DNA of 43,492 nt, from the NCBI GenBank assembly GCA_043424675.1, contig JBHWPB010000011.1, positions 1 through 43,492 on the forward strand. Direction: 5' to 3'. Position numbers and translations under genes: made by a program. The DNA comes from JBHWPB01 sp043424675. GTDB taxonomy: Bacteria; Bacillota; Bacilli; Lactobacillales; Carnobacteriaceae_A. This document shows, in pieces, positions 32,733 through 41,032 of this stretch (positions are counted from its first letter, which is position 1; every line of letters starts with the position of its first letter). The notes under the pieces are model-generated. The model saw only the letters and a list, made by a program, of their open reading frames with translations, had not been told where the DNA came from and ran no database searches.

Positions 32733-33826
32733 CGTCCGAAGTAGTTAACTAAACCTTGTACAATAGCTTCTGTCACAGCTGATTGATAAGCTTCTGTGGT
32801 GACTACTTCTAAATCATTCCCATTGTTCAAGAACCCAAGCTCCAACAAAACAGAAGGTTGATAATTCTCTCTAATAACCAAATAATCACCAAAACGGACC
32901 CCGCTGTTCGGCAAAAAGCTCATGCTGGCGAGTTGATTGTTAATACTTTGAGCGAGTAATTGATCTTCTGCTCCGTAAAAATAAGTCGCTGTTCCTGAAC
33001 GCGAATTTGGAATTTCAGTAGAATCGTAGTGAAGGCTGATAAAAGCGTCTGCTTCATAAACATTTGATAGATAAGCACGGTCGTTCAAAGAAACGTTGCT
33101 GTCATCTGAACGGGTGAGAATAACTGTAGCCCCAAAATCCTGGAGGCGTTGAGAAACTCTGAGTGCTGTTTCAAGGGTCAAGTTTTTCTCGTATAGATCG
33201 CCAGAAGTCACTGCTCCGGGATCTCTCCCCCCATGTCCAGCATCCAGAACGATAATCGATTCTGAGATAGGAACAGTAGGGCCTGACGCTTGTGGTTCTT
33301 GAGGCTGGGGCACCCCTTCTTGTATGTCAAGATAGTCAGAATGCACCCAAGATAAGGTTCCCATGTAGACTACCTGTGTCCACTCTCCATTTTGGTAGAC
33401 AATCTCAAGTTCGGTCCCTTGAGATACACGTCCAATCACTTCTGCATCCAGACTGTTACTTTGACGGACATTCAGTTCAGATGAATTCACCACACCATAC
33501 TGCGCCCCCTCGTTCAATACCGGATCTGGGCTGTCTACTAACCAGCTGGCCACCCAGCCAATACGATCATGGTCTAAACGAATTTTATACCATCCGTTTT
33601 GTTCTTCGAGAACTTGATATTCTTGCCCCTGTTCAACTTGTTCCATCACGTCATAAGCCATGCCTGGACCGAGTCTGACATTTAACACACTCGTATCGAC
33701 AGAGATAGTGTTGCTATCTGCCAACGTCGCTGTCGTAAAAAATGTAAGGAATAAAAAGATCGTAATAAGTGCTAGAAAAGCTTTACGACTTAGTTTAGGC
33801 TTTTTCTCAGCCTGTGATCGCTTCAT
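32729..33826 (-). CDS. Secreted N-acetylmuramoyl-L-alanine amidase with two SH3b domains
   Basis: The 365-aa exported wall hydrolase has a basic start followed by a hydrophobic segment (~14-36, ending TTATLADS), a signal peptide or anchor. Two bacterial SH3 repeats follow (~41-98, LNVRLGPGMAYDVMEQVEQG; ~108-168, LNVRQSNSLDAEVIGRVSQG), likely for binding the wall. The amidase_3 zinc enzyme (~190-362) shows IIVLDAGHGGRDPGA (His ligand), EKNLTLETALRVSQRL (Glu ligand), AFISLHYDS (second His) and LLELGFLNN with the catalytic Glu. GGAGG precedes ATG 33826. It is divergent from the T-box/hisS operon. Confidence 0.95.
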   Translation of the reverse strand: MKRSQAEKKPKLSRKAFLALITIFLFLTFFTTATLADSNTISVDTSVLNVRLGPGMAYDVMEQVEQGQEYQVLEEQNGWYKIRLDHDRIGWVASWLVDSPDPVLNEGAQYGVVNSSELNVRQSNSLDAEVIGRVSQGTELEIVYQNGEWTQVVYMGTLSWVHSDYLDIQEGVPQPQEPQASGPTVPISESIIVLDAGHGGRDPGAVTSGDLYEKNLTLETALRVSQRLQDFGATVILTRSDDSNVSLNDRAYLSNVYEADAFISLHYDSTEIPNSRSGTATYFYGAEDQLLAQSINNQLASMSFLPNSGVRFGDYLVIRENYQPSVLLELGFLNNGNDLEVVTTEAYQSAVTEAIVQGLVNYFGR

Positions 33827-33860
33827 CCATAGGTTCCTCCTTTATTTTCCATATAATAGA

Positions 33861-33869
33861 AGTATACCA
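33861..33869 (-). promoter_or_regulatory. Extended -10 for the amidase gene
   Basis: On the - strand TGG precedes TATACT, an extended -10, 35 nt before the amidase start. The -35 at 17 nt (TTTTAT) is poor. Confidence 0.5.
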
Positions 33870-33967
33870 TCAAAGATTGTGAAATAAAATGATTTTAAAA
33901 ATTGTGTGAGAAAGAGCGAGCAGAATGAGAATTATTGGAAGATAGAGAGGGAAACATAAGTCTGTAA

Positions 33968-33996
33968 TTGACAAATGAAGAACTATCTTGTAATCT
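33968..33996 (+). promoter_or_regulatory. hisS-aspS operon promoter
   Basis: Consensus TTGACA (33968-33973), a 17-nt spacer and TAATCT (33991-33996), starting the T-box leader at about 34003. Confidence 0.8.
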
Positions 33997-34002
33997 TTAT
34001 AG

Positions 34003-34241
34003 GTAAAGATTATATCATCCCATTGACGATAAAAGTATGCTTTTTCTGGCTGAAACAGAGAGTGCCCGTCTGCTGAGAGGACACCAAAGAAATTGCTGAA
34101 AGACATATCTGAGGGTTAATAGTGCAAAGCTATTACGCGTGAGCGTTAAATCAGAAGAGTGGAAATATTCATTTCCAATCAAGGTGGCACCACGGCTATC
34201 ATTCGTCCTTATTCTATCATGCGGTAGGAAGGACTTTTTTT
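34003..34241 (+). promoter_or_regulatory. T-box leader, predicted tRNA-Asp specific, controlling hisS-aspS
   Basis: Stem I features: an AAAAGTA segment (34030-34036), distal ACAGAGAG and GCTGAGAGG, and a specifier loop 3' side reading GAAA-GAC-ATATCTGAG (GAC at 34102-34104). This lines up with the GAAA-GGC-AUUCUUGAG of the B. subtilis glyQS leader. The T-box sequence AAGGTGGCACCACG is at 34181-34194. The terminator is GTCCTT/AAGGAC (34205-34210 with 34229-34234) plus T7. GAC is an Asp codon. UGGC in the bulge matches a G73 discriminator, as in tRNA-Asp, whereas tRNA-His has C73. Uncharged tRNA-Asp should therefore allow readthrough. His specificity (overlapping CAT at 34104-34106) is the alternative. 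Confidence 0.92.
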
Positions 34242-34282
34242 ATTTAAACAACAATTTAACAATAAATTAATGGAGTGAGACG

Positions 34283-35575
34283 ATGAAATATCAAAAACCA
34301 AAAGGGACAGCGGATATTCTGCCGGAAGAAAGTTATAAATGGCAGCATATTGAAGATGTTGCCTCTCGCATACTGAATCAGTATGGCTTTGAAGAAATTC
34401 GCACCCCCATCTTCGAAGAATACGAATTGTTTTCCAGAGGCGTGGGAGAAGCGAGCGATATTGTATCTAAAGAAATGTATGAATTTTATGACAAGGGCGA
34501 CAGACATTTAGCTTTACGTCCTGAAGGAACAGCTTCAATTGTCCGCGCTTATGTGGAAAACAAACAATACGGGCCGGAATTCGACAAACCTGTGAAGTAT
34601 TATTACACAGGACCGATGTTTCGCTATGAAAGACCCCAAGGTGGAAGAATGCGCCAATTTCATCAGATGGGAGTGGAAGCTTTCGGAAGTAAGAACCCGG
34701 AAACTGATGTAGAAATTATGGTTTTAGCATTAAAGATTTTTGAAGAGTTAGGCTTAAACGACATTACGCTTGTCATCAACTCTCTCGGTGATACAGAAAC
34801 AAGAAAGCAATATAGAGAGGCTTTACTTGAATACTTAAAACCTCACTACGGGGACTTAAGTGAAGATTCGCAGAAAAGATACGAAACAAATCCTTTACGA
34901 ATTCTTGACAGCAAAAATAAGAAAGACCAAGAAATTATAGCAGATGCACCTGCTATTTTGGACTTTTTGACTGAAGAAAGCCGCGAGCATTTTGAAACAA
35001 TCACCAGTTTGTTAGATAAAATCGATATTCCTTATACAATCGATTCAAATATGGTCAGAGGATTAGATTATTATACAGACACAGTCTTTGAAATCATGAC
35101 AGACAATGAAGCTTTTGGTGCGATTACAACTTTATGCGCAGGAGGCCGCTATGATAATCTGGTAGAAGAAATGGGCGGACCGAGCACACCTGGTTTTGGT
35201 TTTGCTTTTGGAATGGAACGCGTGCTTTTAACACTTGAAGCAAATGACGTCGAGATTCCAAACCTCCACCCGTTGGATGTTTATTTCGTCGCAATCGGAG
35301 ATGAAGAAGTTCAGGAAAAAGCTTTTATTCTGACTCAAAAATTACGCGACCGAGGGCTCACAGTAGAAAAAGATTATTTAAATCGCAAGCCGAAAGCGCA
35401 ATTCAAGTCGGCAGATAGACTGGACGCAGATTATGTTTTTATCTTAGGGGAAGAAGAACTTCAAGAAGAAGTTGTCTCAGTGAGAGAGATGGAGACTGGA
35501 AATCAAGAAAAAGTCTCTCTAGAAGAACTTGTATCAGAAGATTTCATTCGAAAAATAATATTGGAGGGCATGTAA
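34283..35575 (+). CDS. hisS: Histidyl-tRNA synthetase
   Basis: The 430-aa class II enzyme charges tRNA-His. KPKGTADILPEESYKWQHIE is the family start. Motif 2 (YYTGPMFRYERPQGGRMRQFHQ, ~110-131), the histidine motif VRGLDYYTDTVFE (~257-269), CAGGRYDNL and motif 3 GFGFAFGMERVLL (~300-312) are all present, followed by an anticodon-binding domain. GGAGTGAG precedes ATG 34283. The stop overlaps the aspS start by one base, so the pair is co-translated downstream of the T-box. Confidence 0.97.
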   Translation: MKYQKPKGTADILPEESYKWQHIEDVASRILNQYGFEEIRTPIFEEYELFSRGVGEASDIVSKEMYEFYDKGDRHLALRPEGTASIVRAYVENKQYGPEFDKPVKYYYTGPMFRYERPQGGRMRQFHQMGVEAFGSKNPETDVEIMVLALKIFEELGLNDITLVINSLGDTETRKQYREALLEYLKPHYGDLSEDSQKRYETNPLRILDSKNKKDQEIIADAPAILDFLTEESREHFETITSLLDKIDIPYTIDSNMVRGLDYYTDTVFEIMTDNEAFGAITTLCAGGRYDNLVEEMGGPSTPGFGFAFGMERVLLTLEANDVEIPNLHPLDVYFVAIGDEEVQEKAFILTQKLRDRGLTVEKDYLNRKPKAQFKSADRLDADYVFILGEEELQEEVVSVREMETGNQEKVSLEELVSEDFIRKIILEGM

Positions 35576-37347
35576 TGAAACGTACAACATACGCTGGTTT
35601 AGTATCAAAGGATATGGTAGGAGAAGAGATCGTTGTCAAAGGATGGGTACAGAGACGCCGCGATTTGGGAAGTCTTATCTTTTTAGACATCCGCGACCGT
35701 GAAGGTATCGTCCAAATTGTCGTAGATAAAGATGACGATATAGAGACTTGGCAGAAGGCAGACGATCTTCGTTCAGAATACGTGGTTGAAATTCGCGGGG
35801 AAGTTGTAGAGCGAGATGAAGAAACGTTCAATCCTGAAATTGAGACAGGTGAAGTCGAAATTACTGCTGAAGAAATTAATGTCTTAAACACATCGAAAAC
35901 ACCACCTTTCCAGATTGACAGTAACGAAGAAATTTCTGAAGATGTGCGCGGACATTATCGTTATCTCGATTTAAGAAGAGAAAAAATGCAAGAGAATATC
36001 ATGATGCGCCACCGTCTGACTAAAGCGGTCAGAGACTTTCTAGATGAAGAAGCGTTTCTTGATATTGAGACCCCTTACTTGACAAAATCAACACCGGAAG
36101 GCGCTCGTGACTACTTGGTTCCCTCTCGTATTCATGAAGGTTACTTTTATGCACTGCCGCAATCTCCACAGCTCTTTAAGCAGCTTTTGATGGGGGCCGG
36201 CTTCGATCGCTACTACCAGATTGTGCGCTGCTTCCGTGATGAGGATTTACGCGGAGACCGCCAGCCAGAATTTACGCAGATTGATATAGAAACATCCTTC
36301 ATAGACGACAAAGAAATTCAAGAAATTATTGAGAACATGCTTCAATATATCATGAAAGAAGTCAAAGGAATTGATATTGAAATTCCATTTGAACGCATGA
36401 CTTATGACCATGCGATGACTCATTATGGAACAGATAAGCCCGACTTACGTTTTGACATGCCGCTGATTGACCTTACTGAAACTGTAGAAGAAAGTTCATT
36501 TAAAGTGTTTTCTTCAACAGTTGAAAAGGGTGGAATCGTTAAAGCCTTGAATGTAAAAGGGGCAGCAGAGAAATATACACGTAAAGATATCGATGCGCTT
36601 ACAGAATTTGCTGCTATTTATGAAGCAAAAGGACTCGCTTGGATGAAAATCACTGAAGAGGGGATCACAGGCCCTATCGCAAAATTCTTCAATAAGACAG
36701 AAGTAGGCGAAGGCATTATTGCTAAAACTGATGCTGAGCCGGGGGACTTGCTGCTGTTTGTGGCAGATAAAGAAAGCGTTGTCCATGATGCTTTAGGCGC
36801 ATTAAGAACGCGTTTAGGAAAAGAACTCGAGTTATACGATGAAGAAGAGTTTAACTTTGTATGGATTGTAGAGTGGCCGCTGCTTGAGTATGATGAAGAC
36901 GAAAAGCGTTATACAGCAGCTCACCACCCGTTCACAATGCCGGTTGCAGAAGATATCGACCGTCTCTTAGAGGACCCTGAATCAGTCTATGCCAATGCTT
37001 ACGATATCGTGTTGAACGGTTATGAAATTGGCGGCGGCTCTTTACGTATCCATGACCGTGAACTTCAAGAGAAGATGTTTGAAGCGTTAGGTTTCACAGA
37101 AAGAGAATATACAGAACAATTCGGCTTCTTACTCGACGCGTTGGACTACGGCTTCCCCCCTCATGGAGGTATCGCCTTTGGACTCGACCGCTTAGCTATG
37201 ATTCTTGCAGGAGAGAACAATATTCGTGAAGTGATTGCTTTCCCTAAAAATAATCGTGCCGTCGATCCACTCTCAAATGCTCCGAGCAAAGTCGATGAAA
37301 GTCAGCTGGAAGAACTTGGTTTAGAATTCACAGACGAAGGGGAATAA
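35575..37347 (+). CDS. aspS: Aspartyl-tRNA synthetase
   Basis: The 590-aa class IIb enzyme is of bacterial type. The N-terminal OB anticodon domain has VKGWVQRRRDLGSLIFLDIRDREG (~20-43). Motif 1 is near 145-170, the flipping-loop region is TPEGARDYLVPSR, motif 2 is CFRDEDLRGDRQPEFTQID (~220-238), a GAD insertion lies at ~290-400 and motif 3 is GIAFGLDRLAMILAG (~531-545). The ribosome site TTGGAGG lies inside the end of hisS. It is controlled with hisS by the T-box, and nfo follows 4 bp after its stop. Confidence 0.97.
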   Translation: MKRTTYAGLVSKDMVGEEIVVKGWVQRRRDLGSLIFLDIRDREGIVQIVVDKDDDIETWQKADDLRSEYVVEIRGEVVERDEETFNPEIETGEVEITAEEINVLNTSKTPPFQIDSNEEISEDVRGHYRYLDLRREKMQENIMMRHRLTKAVRDFLDEEAFLDIETPYLTKSTPEGARDYLVPSRIHEGYFYALPQSPQLFKQLLMGAGFDRYYQIVRCFRDEDLRGDRQPEFTQIDIETSFIDDKEIQEIIENMLQYIMKEVKGIDIEIPFERMTYDHAMTHYGTDKPDLRFDMPLIDLTETVEESSFKVFSSTVEKGGIVKALNVKGAAEKYTRKDIDALTEFAAIYEAKGLAWMKITEEGITGPIAKFFNKTEVGEGIIAKTDAEPGDLLLFVADKESVVHDALGALRTRLGKELELYDEEEFNFVWIVEWPLLEYDEDEKRYTAAHHPFTMPVAEDIDRLLEDPESVYANAYDIVLNGYEIGGGSLRIHDRELQEKMFEALGFTEREYTEQFGFLLDALDYGFPPHGGIAFGLDRLAMILAGENNIREVIAFPKNNRAVDPLSNAPSKVDESQLEELGLEFTDEGE

Positions 37348-37351
37348 AACG

Positions 37352-38248
37352 ATGCTGTTAGGCTCTCATGTTTCTATGAAGGGTGAAGAGATGTTACAGG
37401 GGTCGGTTGAAGAAGCTTTGAGTTATGATGCAGAGACCTTCATGATTTATACAGGGGCTCCACAGAATTCTCGCCGGAAAGACATCAGTGAGATGAAAAT
37501 CGCTGAGGGCAAACAATTGATGGAAGAGCATAATATGTCTGACCTCGTGGTTCATGCTCCTTACATTATAAATTTAGGAAATGTCAATAAACGAGATATC
37601 TTCGAATTTGGTATCTCTTTTATGAAGGATGAAGTGATCAGAGCTGAAGCTTTAGGAGCCAAACAGATTACCTTTCATCCTGGCTCCCATGTAGGAGCTG
37701 GTCCAGAAAAAGGGATCGCACAAATCGCGGAAGGATTAAACAGGATTCTAACCGAAGAACAGCAGGTACAAATCGCCTTGGAAACAATGGCAGGAAAGGG
37801 TACAGAAATCGGGCGTTCTTTTGAAGAATTGGCCGCTATTATTGACAGAGTAGAACTGAAAGAAAAAGTGTCGGTTACTTTAGATACCTGCCATATCCAT
37901 GATGCCGGCTACAATGTTCGTGATGATTTCGATGGCGTTTTACAAGAATTTGATGAAATTATCGGTCTTGATTACCTGAAAGTCATTCATATTAATGACT
38001 CTAAAAATGAGCAAGGGGCGAAGAAGGACCGCCATGAAAATGTCGGCTTCGGCTATATCGGTTTTGAAGCATTGTCAGACGTGGTTCACCACCCGCAGCT
38101 TGTGGATCTGCCTAAGATTTTAGAGACCCCTTATGTAGGAGAAGCTGAGAAAGATAAAAAGGCCCCTTACCGCCACGAAATAGGTATGTTGAGAGAAAAA
38201 ACATTCAATCCTAATATGAAAAAAGATATTGCAGAAGGTTCAGAGTGA
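37352..38248 (+). CDS. nfo: Endonuclease IV (AP endonuclease)
   Basis: The 298-aa TIM-barrel metalloenzyme cuts DNA 5' of abasic sites in base excision repair. LLGSHVSMKGEEML is the family start. VHAPYIINLGN, TFHPGSHVG, ALETMAGKGTEIG, VTLDTCHIHDAGYN and VIHINDSKNEQGAKKDRHEN carry the His/Asp/Glu metal ligands. AAGGGGA before ATG 37352 is the ribosome site. It sits directly behind aspS, so its expression probably also depends on the T-box. Confidence 0.96.
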   Translation: MLLGSHVSMKGEEMLQGSVEEALSYDAETFMIYTGAPQNSRRKDISEMKIAEGKQLMEEHNMSDLVVHAPYIINLGNVNKRDIFEFGISFMKDEVIRAEALGAKQITFHPGSHVGAGPEKGIAQIAEGLNRILTEEQQVQIALETMAGKGTEIGRSFEELAAIIDRVELKEKVSVTLDTCHIHDAGYNVRDDFDGVLQEFDEIIGLDYLKVIHINDSKNEQGAKKDRHENVGFGYIGFEALSDVVHHPQLVDLPKILETPYVGEAEKDKKAPYRHEIGMLREKTFNPNMKKDIAEGSE

Positions 38249-38275
38249 AAGTAGCTTGAAAAGGTCAGATAAAAG

Positions 38276-38315
38276 CAACCTCCGTTGATGTGTATGGCTT
38301 TGTCAGCGGAGGTTG
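38276..38315. terminator. Bidirectional terminator between nfo and the PPRP gene
   Basis: CAACCTCCG (38276-38284) pairs with CGGAGGTTG (38307-38315). T-rich tails lie on both strands (TCTTATTTATTTT to the right, CTTTTAT on the - strand). It separates convergent genes. Confidence 0.85.
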
Positions 38316-38317
38316 TC

Positions 38318-39121
38318 TTATTTATTTTGAATGTGACTTAAGATGATAGAGGCGGTTTCTTCTATTGACTTATTCGCTACGTTGATAACTAGACAATCAA
38401 GCTTATGATACAATCTATCGGCATAATCTAATTCTTCTTGGATACGCCCTCTATCGGAATAAATCGTATTTTTATTCATACCATAAGCGAGCATTCGTTC
38501 TTCACGCACTAATTGCAGAATAGATTTTTCTGTAGTCAACCCAACGATACAATGGGGATCGACTTGATACAGTTCATCAGGAATCTGTGTTTCAGGGAGC
38601 AAAGGGAGATTGGCTACCTTATAATTCATATTGGCTAAATAGATGCTCAAAGGTGTCTTAGATGTTCGCGAGACCCCTAATATTACAATATCAGCCTGCA
38701 AAAGACTTTGGGGGTTCTGACCGTCATCGTTGTTCACTGCAAATTCAATGGCTTGGATGCGGTCAAAATATTGCTCGTCGAGCGTTCGGTGGAGCGTACT
38801 GTCTCTGGCTGACTCCACCCCAAGAAAGAATTCTAGTTCCTCGAGGACAGGAGACAGCAGATCAAAATAAGAGATATTGTTTTCCTCTGCTTTCTGGAGT
38901 GTATAATCGTTAAGCTCCTTGTTAAAGATAGCAAGAAAAACATGTCCTTCATTTTTTTCAGCATGACGAATGACATGTTCTATGATAAATTTATTTTGGA
39001 TAAAAGAATAGGTGAAAAGTTCGGTATTAACATTTGCGAATTGAGAAAGTGCAGCGTTTACCAATTGACGGGAAAAATCTTCAGACGAATCAGACATAAT
39101 ATAAATGTTTCTCTCCTGCAT
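38318..39121 (-). CDS. Kinase-pyrophosphorylase of the PPRP/DUF299 (YqfL) family
   Basis: The 267-aa protein belongs to the family that, in other bacteria, switches pyruvate phosphate dikinase or PEP synthase off with ADP and on with phosphate. ADIVILGVSRTSKTPLSIYLA (~143-163) is its P-loop-like motif. NIYIMSDSSEDFSRQLVNAAL opens the protein and YADRLYHKLDCLVINVANKS closes it, as in B. subtilis YqfL. The frame is open 26 codons further out, but AGGAGG (- strand, 39126-39131) supports ATG 39121. Its target is not in this window. It is divergent from a Fur-family gene. Confidence 0.9.
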   Translation of the reverse strand: MQERNIYIMSDSSEDFSRQLVNAALSQFANVNTELFTYSFIQNKFIIEHVIRHAEKNEGHVFLAIFNKELNDYTLQKAEENNISYFDLLSPVLEELEFFLGVESARDSTLHRTLDEQYFDRIQAIEFAVNNDDGQNPQSLLQADIVILGVSRTSKTPLSIYLANMNYKVANLPLLPETQIPDELYQVDPHCIVGLTTEKSILQLVREERMLAYGMNKNTIYSDRGRIQEELDYADRLYHKLDCLVINVANKSIEETASIILSHIQNK

Positions 39122-39159
39122 AAGTCCTCCTGGTAGGTGATGGAAAGTAAAGTCAGCAA

Positions 39160-39189
39160 TTGAAAAATCACTTGTAAATGCATTATAAT
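39160..39189. promoter_or_regulatory. Overlapping divergent promoters sharing a palindromic -10
   Basis: On + TTGAAA (39160-39165), 18 nt, TATAAT (39184-39189) serves the Fur-family gene. On - TTTCAA, 17 nt, TATAAT (39182-39187) serves the PPRP gene. Both -10 hexamers lie in the same 8-bp palindrome ATTATAAT (39182-39189), so the two polymerases cannot bind together. The nearby TGTAAATGCATTATA is a weak dyad that might hold an operator. Confidence 0.65.
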
Positions 39190-39222
39190 CGAGAAACATA
39201 AGGATTGAAAGGGGGAGGTACC

Positions 39223-39639
39223 ATGGCGGCTATACAGGAAGCTTTAGATATCTTACAAGAAGAGGACTACAAGTTGACCGATAAAAGGAAAGAACTGCTT
39301 TTAATTTTATCAGCAGAAGACCGCTATTTATCAGCGAGAGAGATCCATGAAAAAATGAAAGTCAAATTTCCAGCTATCAGCATTGACACAATTTATCGTA
39401 ATCTCAAGACCTTTCATGATCTTTCGTTACTCGAAGAAACAAAATGGGAAAATGAACGTATTTTTCGCTATACCTGTGGTGTGGAGAAGCACCACCATCA
39501 TTTTATATGTAAAGAATGTGGGAAATCGGAAGAAATTATGATGTGTCCCATGGATCAGTTTCGAGGCCAGCTTCCTCATTATGAGATTGAAGATCATCGT
39601 TTCGAAATTTTTGGAAGATGCCCTGACTGCAGTACCTAA
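39223..39639 (+). CDS. Fur-family metalloregulator, probably Zur
   Basis: The 138-aa repressor has an N-terminal winged helix (~1-80; YLSAREIHEKMKVKFPAIS followed by IDTIYRNLKTF, the recognition helix). The dimer domain has HHHHFICKECGKSEEI and, at the end, CPDC, together making the CxxC...CxxC structural zinc site. Fur, Zur and PerR look alike at this level. I favour Zur because the B. subtilis zur gene lies close to nfo, but that is weak. GGAGG at 39214-39218 supports ATG 39223. It shares a promoter region with the PPRP gene. Confidence 0.85.
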   Translation: MAAIQEALDILQEEDYKLTDKRKELLLILSAEDRYLSAREIHEKMKVKFPAISIDTIYRNLKTFHDLSLLEETKWENERIFRYTCGVEKHHHHFICKECGKSEEIMMCPMDQFRGQLPHYEIEDHRFEIFGRCPDCST

Positions 39640-39656
39640 GCCCTTGCAAAAAGACA

Positions 39657-39685
39657 TTGACGGGACAAAATTAGATGGCTATAAT
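39657..39685 (+). promoter_or_regulatory. rpsU promoter
   Basis: TTGACG (39657-39662), a 17-nt spacer and TATAAT (39680-39685) form one of the best promoters in the window. A small hairpin AACGT/ACGTT (39693-39697 with 39708-39712) followed by GATTTTTA lies at the predicted 5' end of the transcript. Confidence 0.85.
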
Positions 39686-39741
39686 AGGAAAGAACGTTTG
39701 TCACGAGACGTTGATTTTTAAATACGGGAGGAGGGAACCCT

Positions 39742-39915
39742 ATGGCAAAAACTGATGTCAAAAAGAATGAATCAATCGATGATGCTTTACGTCGCTTCAG
39801 ACGTGAGGTATCAAAAAGTGGAACTCTTCGCGATGCCCGTAATCATCAATATTATGAAAAGCCGAGTGTAAAGAGAAAGAAAAAATCGGAAGCAGCAAGA
39901 AAACGTAAACATTAA
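39742..39915 (+). CDS. rpsU: 30S ribosomal protein S21
   Basis: This 57-aa basic protein starts MAKTDVKKNESIDDALRRFR and contains REVSKSGTLRDARNHQYYEK, then a Lys/Arg-rich end (SVKRKKKSEAARKRKH), the full S21 pattern and length. GGGAGGAGGG precedes ATG 39742. It has its own promoter and terminator and sits before phoH; yqeY, often found between them in Firmicutes, is missing here. Confidence 0.97.
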   Translation: MAKTDVKKNESIDDALRRFRREVSKSGTLRDARNHQYYEKPSVKRKKKSEAARKRKH

Positions 39916-39942
39916 AGAACTTTCAAAGTACATACCACAATG

Positions 39943-39975
39943 AAACGGTGAACCCGCATGAGGCACCGTTTTTTT
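39943..39975 (+). terminator. Intrinsic terminator after rpsU
   Basis: AAACGGTG (39943-39950) pairs with CACCGTTT (39964-39971), followed by further T to 39975. Confidence 0.9.
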
Positions 39976-39995
39976 GTTCACAAAAATGCCAACTG

Positions 39996-40004
39996 TGTTA
40001 AAAT
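39996..40004 (+). promoter_or_regulatory. Candidate phoH-era operon promoter (extended -10)
   Basis: TGT directly before TAAAAT (39999-40004), with a fair -35 TTCACA 16 nt upstream (39977-39982). It lies right after the rpsU terminator. Confidence 0.5.
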
Positions 40005-40043
40005 AAGAGAGATACAAATCTTAAAATAAGGAGAGAAATACAT

Positions 40044-41024
40044 TTGTCAGATAACGAAAATATAAAAGAAGTTCTCCATTTTGATAATATCGAGCATGCA
40101 CAAATACTTTTTGGAGCTCAAAATAATCATTTAGATTTAGTAGAAGAAGAACTCGCTGTTGAATTAAGCAATCGTGGCAGTCAGTTAGAGATAGAAGGAG
40201 AGAGAGTGAATGTCGACCTGGCCATCTCTATCTTCGAAAATTTACTAACTTTGCTGCAGAACAATATTCTGATAGATCGTCAAGATCTTGTCAGCGCTAT
40301 TCAAATGGCAAAAGATGGGAATATTGATTACTTTTTAAGAGTCTATCAAAAAGAAGTGGTGAACGATTATAATGGAGTGCCCATTCGAACTAAAAATATG
40401 GGGCAGTACCGTTATGTCAAAGCGATGCAGGAGAATGATATCGTCTTCGGGATAGGACCTGCTGGTACAGGGAAAACATTTTTAGCAGTAGCTTTTGCAG
40501 CAGCAGAGATGAAAAAAGGAGCAGTGAAACGAATCGTTGTGACCCGTCCTGCAGTAGAAGCGGGTGAAAATTTGGGGTTCCTGCCGGGAGACTTACAGGA
40601 AAAAGTCGATCCTTATTTACGTCCTATTTATGATGCGCTGCATGCGATCTTTGGCCGGGCACAGACAGAAAGGCTGATGGAGAGAGGGATAATCGAAGTC
40701 GCGCCTCTCGCTTACATGCGTGGACGTACTTTGGATGATGCCTTTGTCATACTAGATGAAGCTCAAAACACTACGCAAGCTCAGATGAAAATGTTTTTGA
40801 CCCGGTTAGGCTTCGGGTCTAAAATGGTCGTCAATGGAGATATCTCGCAAATAGACTTAGGACCGCGTATCTCAAGCGGATTAGTGGAAGCGAATGAAGT
40901 TTTGAAAGACGTATCAGGCATTGCCAAAGTGCAATTTAAGGCATCCGATGTTGTGAGACACCCGCTTGTCTCTAAAATTATTACTGCCTACGACACTTTT
41001 GATAAAACACGAAAGGCGAAGTAG
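40044..41024 (+). CDS. phoH: PhoH-like ATPase
   Basis: The 326-aa cytoplasmic P-loop ATPase has Walker A FGIGPAGTGKTFLAVAFAAAE (~134-153) and Walker B AFVILDEAQNTTQAQMKMFL (~233-252). KRIVVTRPAVEAGENLGFLPGD and SKMVVNGDISQIDLG are the helicase-like motifs of PhoH. An N-terminal KH-like region is plausible. Its neighbour ybeY and genome context link the family to RNA or ribosome metabolism, but its exact role is open. Start is TTG 40044 with AAGGAG at 40028-40033. Confidence 0.94.
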   Translation: MSDNENIKEVLHFDNIEHAQILFGAQNNHLDLVEEELAVELSNRGSQLEIEGERVNVDLAISIFENLLTLLQNNILIDRQDLVSAIQMAKDGNIDYFLRVYQKEVVNDYNGVPIRTKNMGQYRYVKAMQENDIVFGIGPAGTGKTFLAVAFAAAEMKKGAVKRIVVTRPAVEAGENLGFLPGDLQEKVDPYLRPIYDALHAIFGRAQTERLMERGIIEVAPLAYMRGRTLDDAFVILDEAQNTTQAQMKMFLTRLGFGSKMVVNGDISQIDLGPRISSGLVEANEVLKDVSGIAKVQFKASDVVRHPLVSKIITAYDTFDKTRKAK

Positions 41025-41032
41025 GTGGCAAA

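Noticed and set aside
33292..33678. 128-codon + strand ORF opposite the amidase SH3 region
   Set aside because: Antisense shadow with no promoter or ribosome site and no recognisable domain.
34104..34106. CAT as a His specifier in the hisS T-box
   Set aside because: Alignment with a known specifier loop places GAC (34102-34104) in the codon position, and the UGGC bulge does not fit the C73 of tRNA-His.
39166..39183. Zur or Fur box in the PPRP/Fur-family intergenic region
   Set aside because: TGTAAATGCATTATA is only a weak dyad and does not match the known consensus well enough to call an operator.
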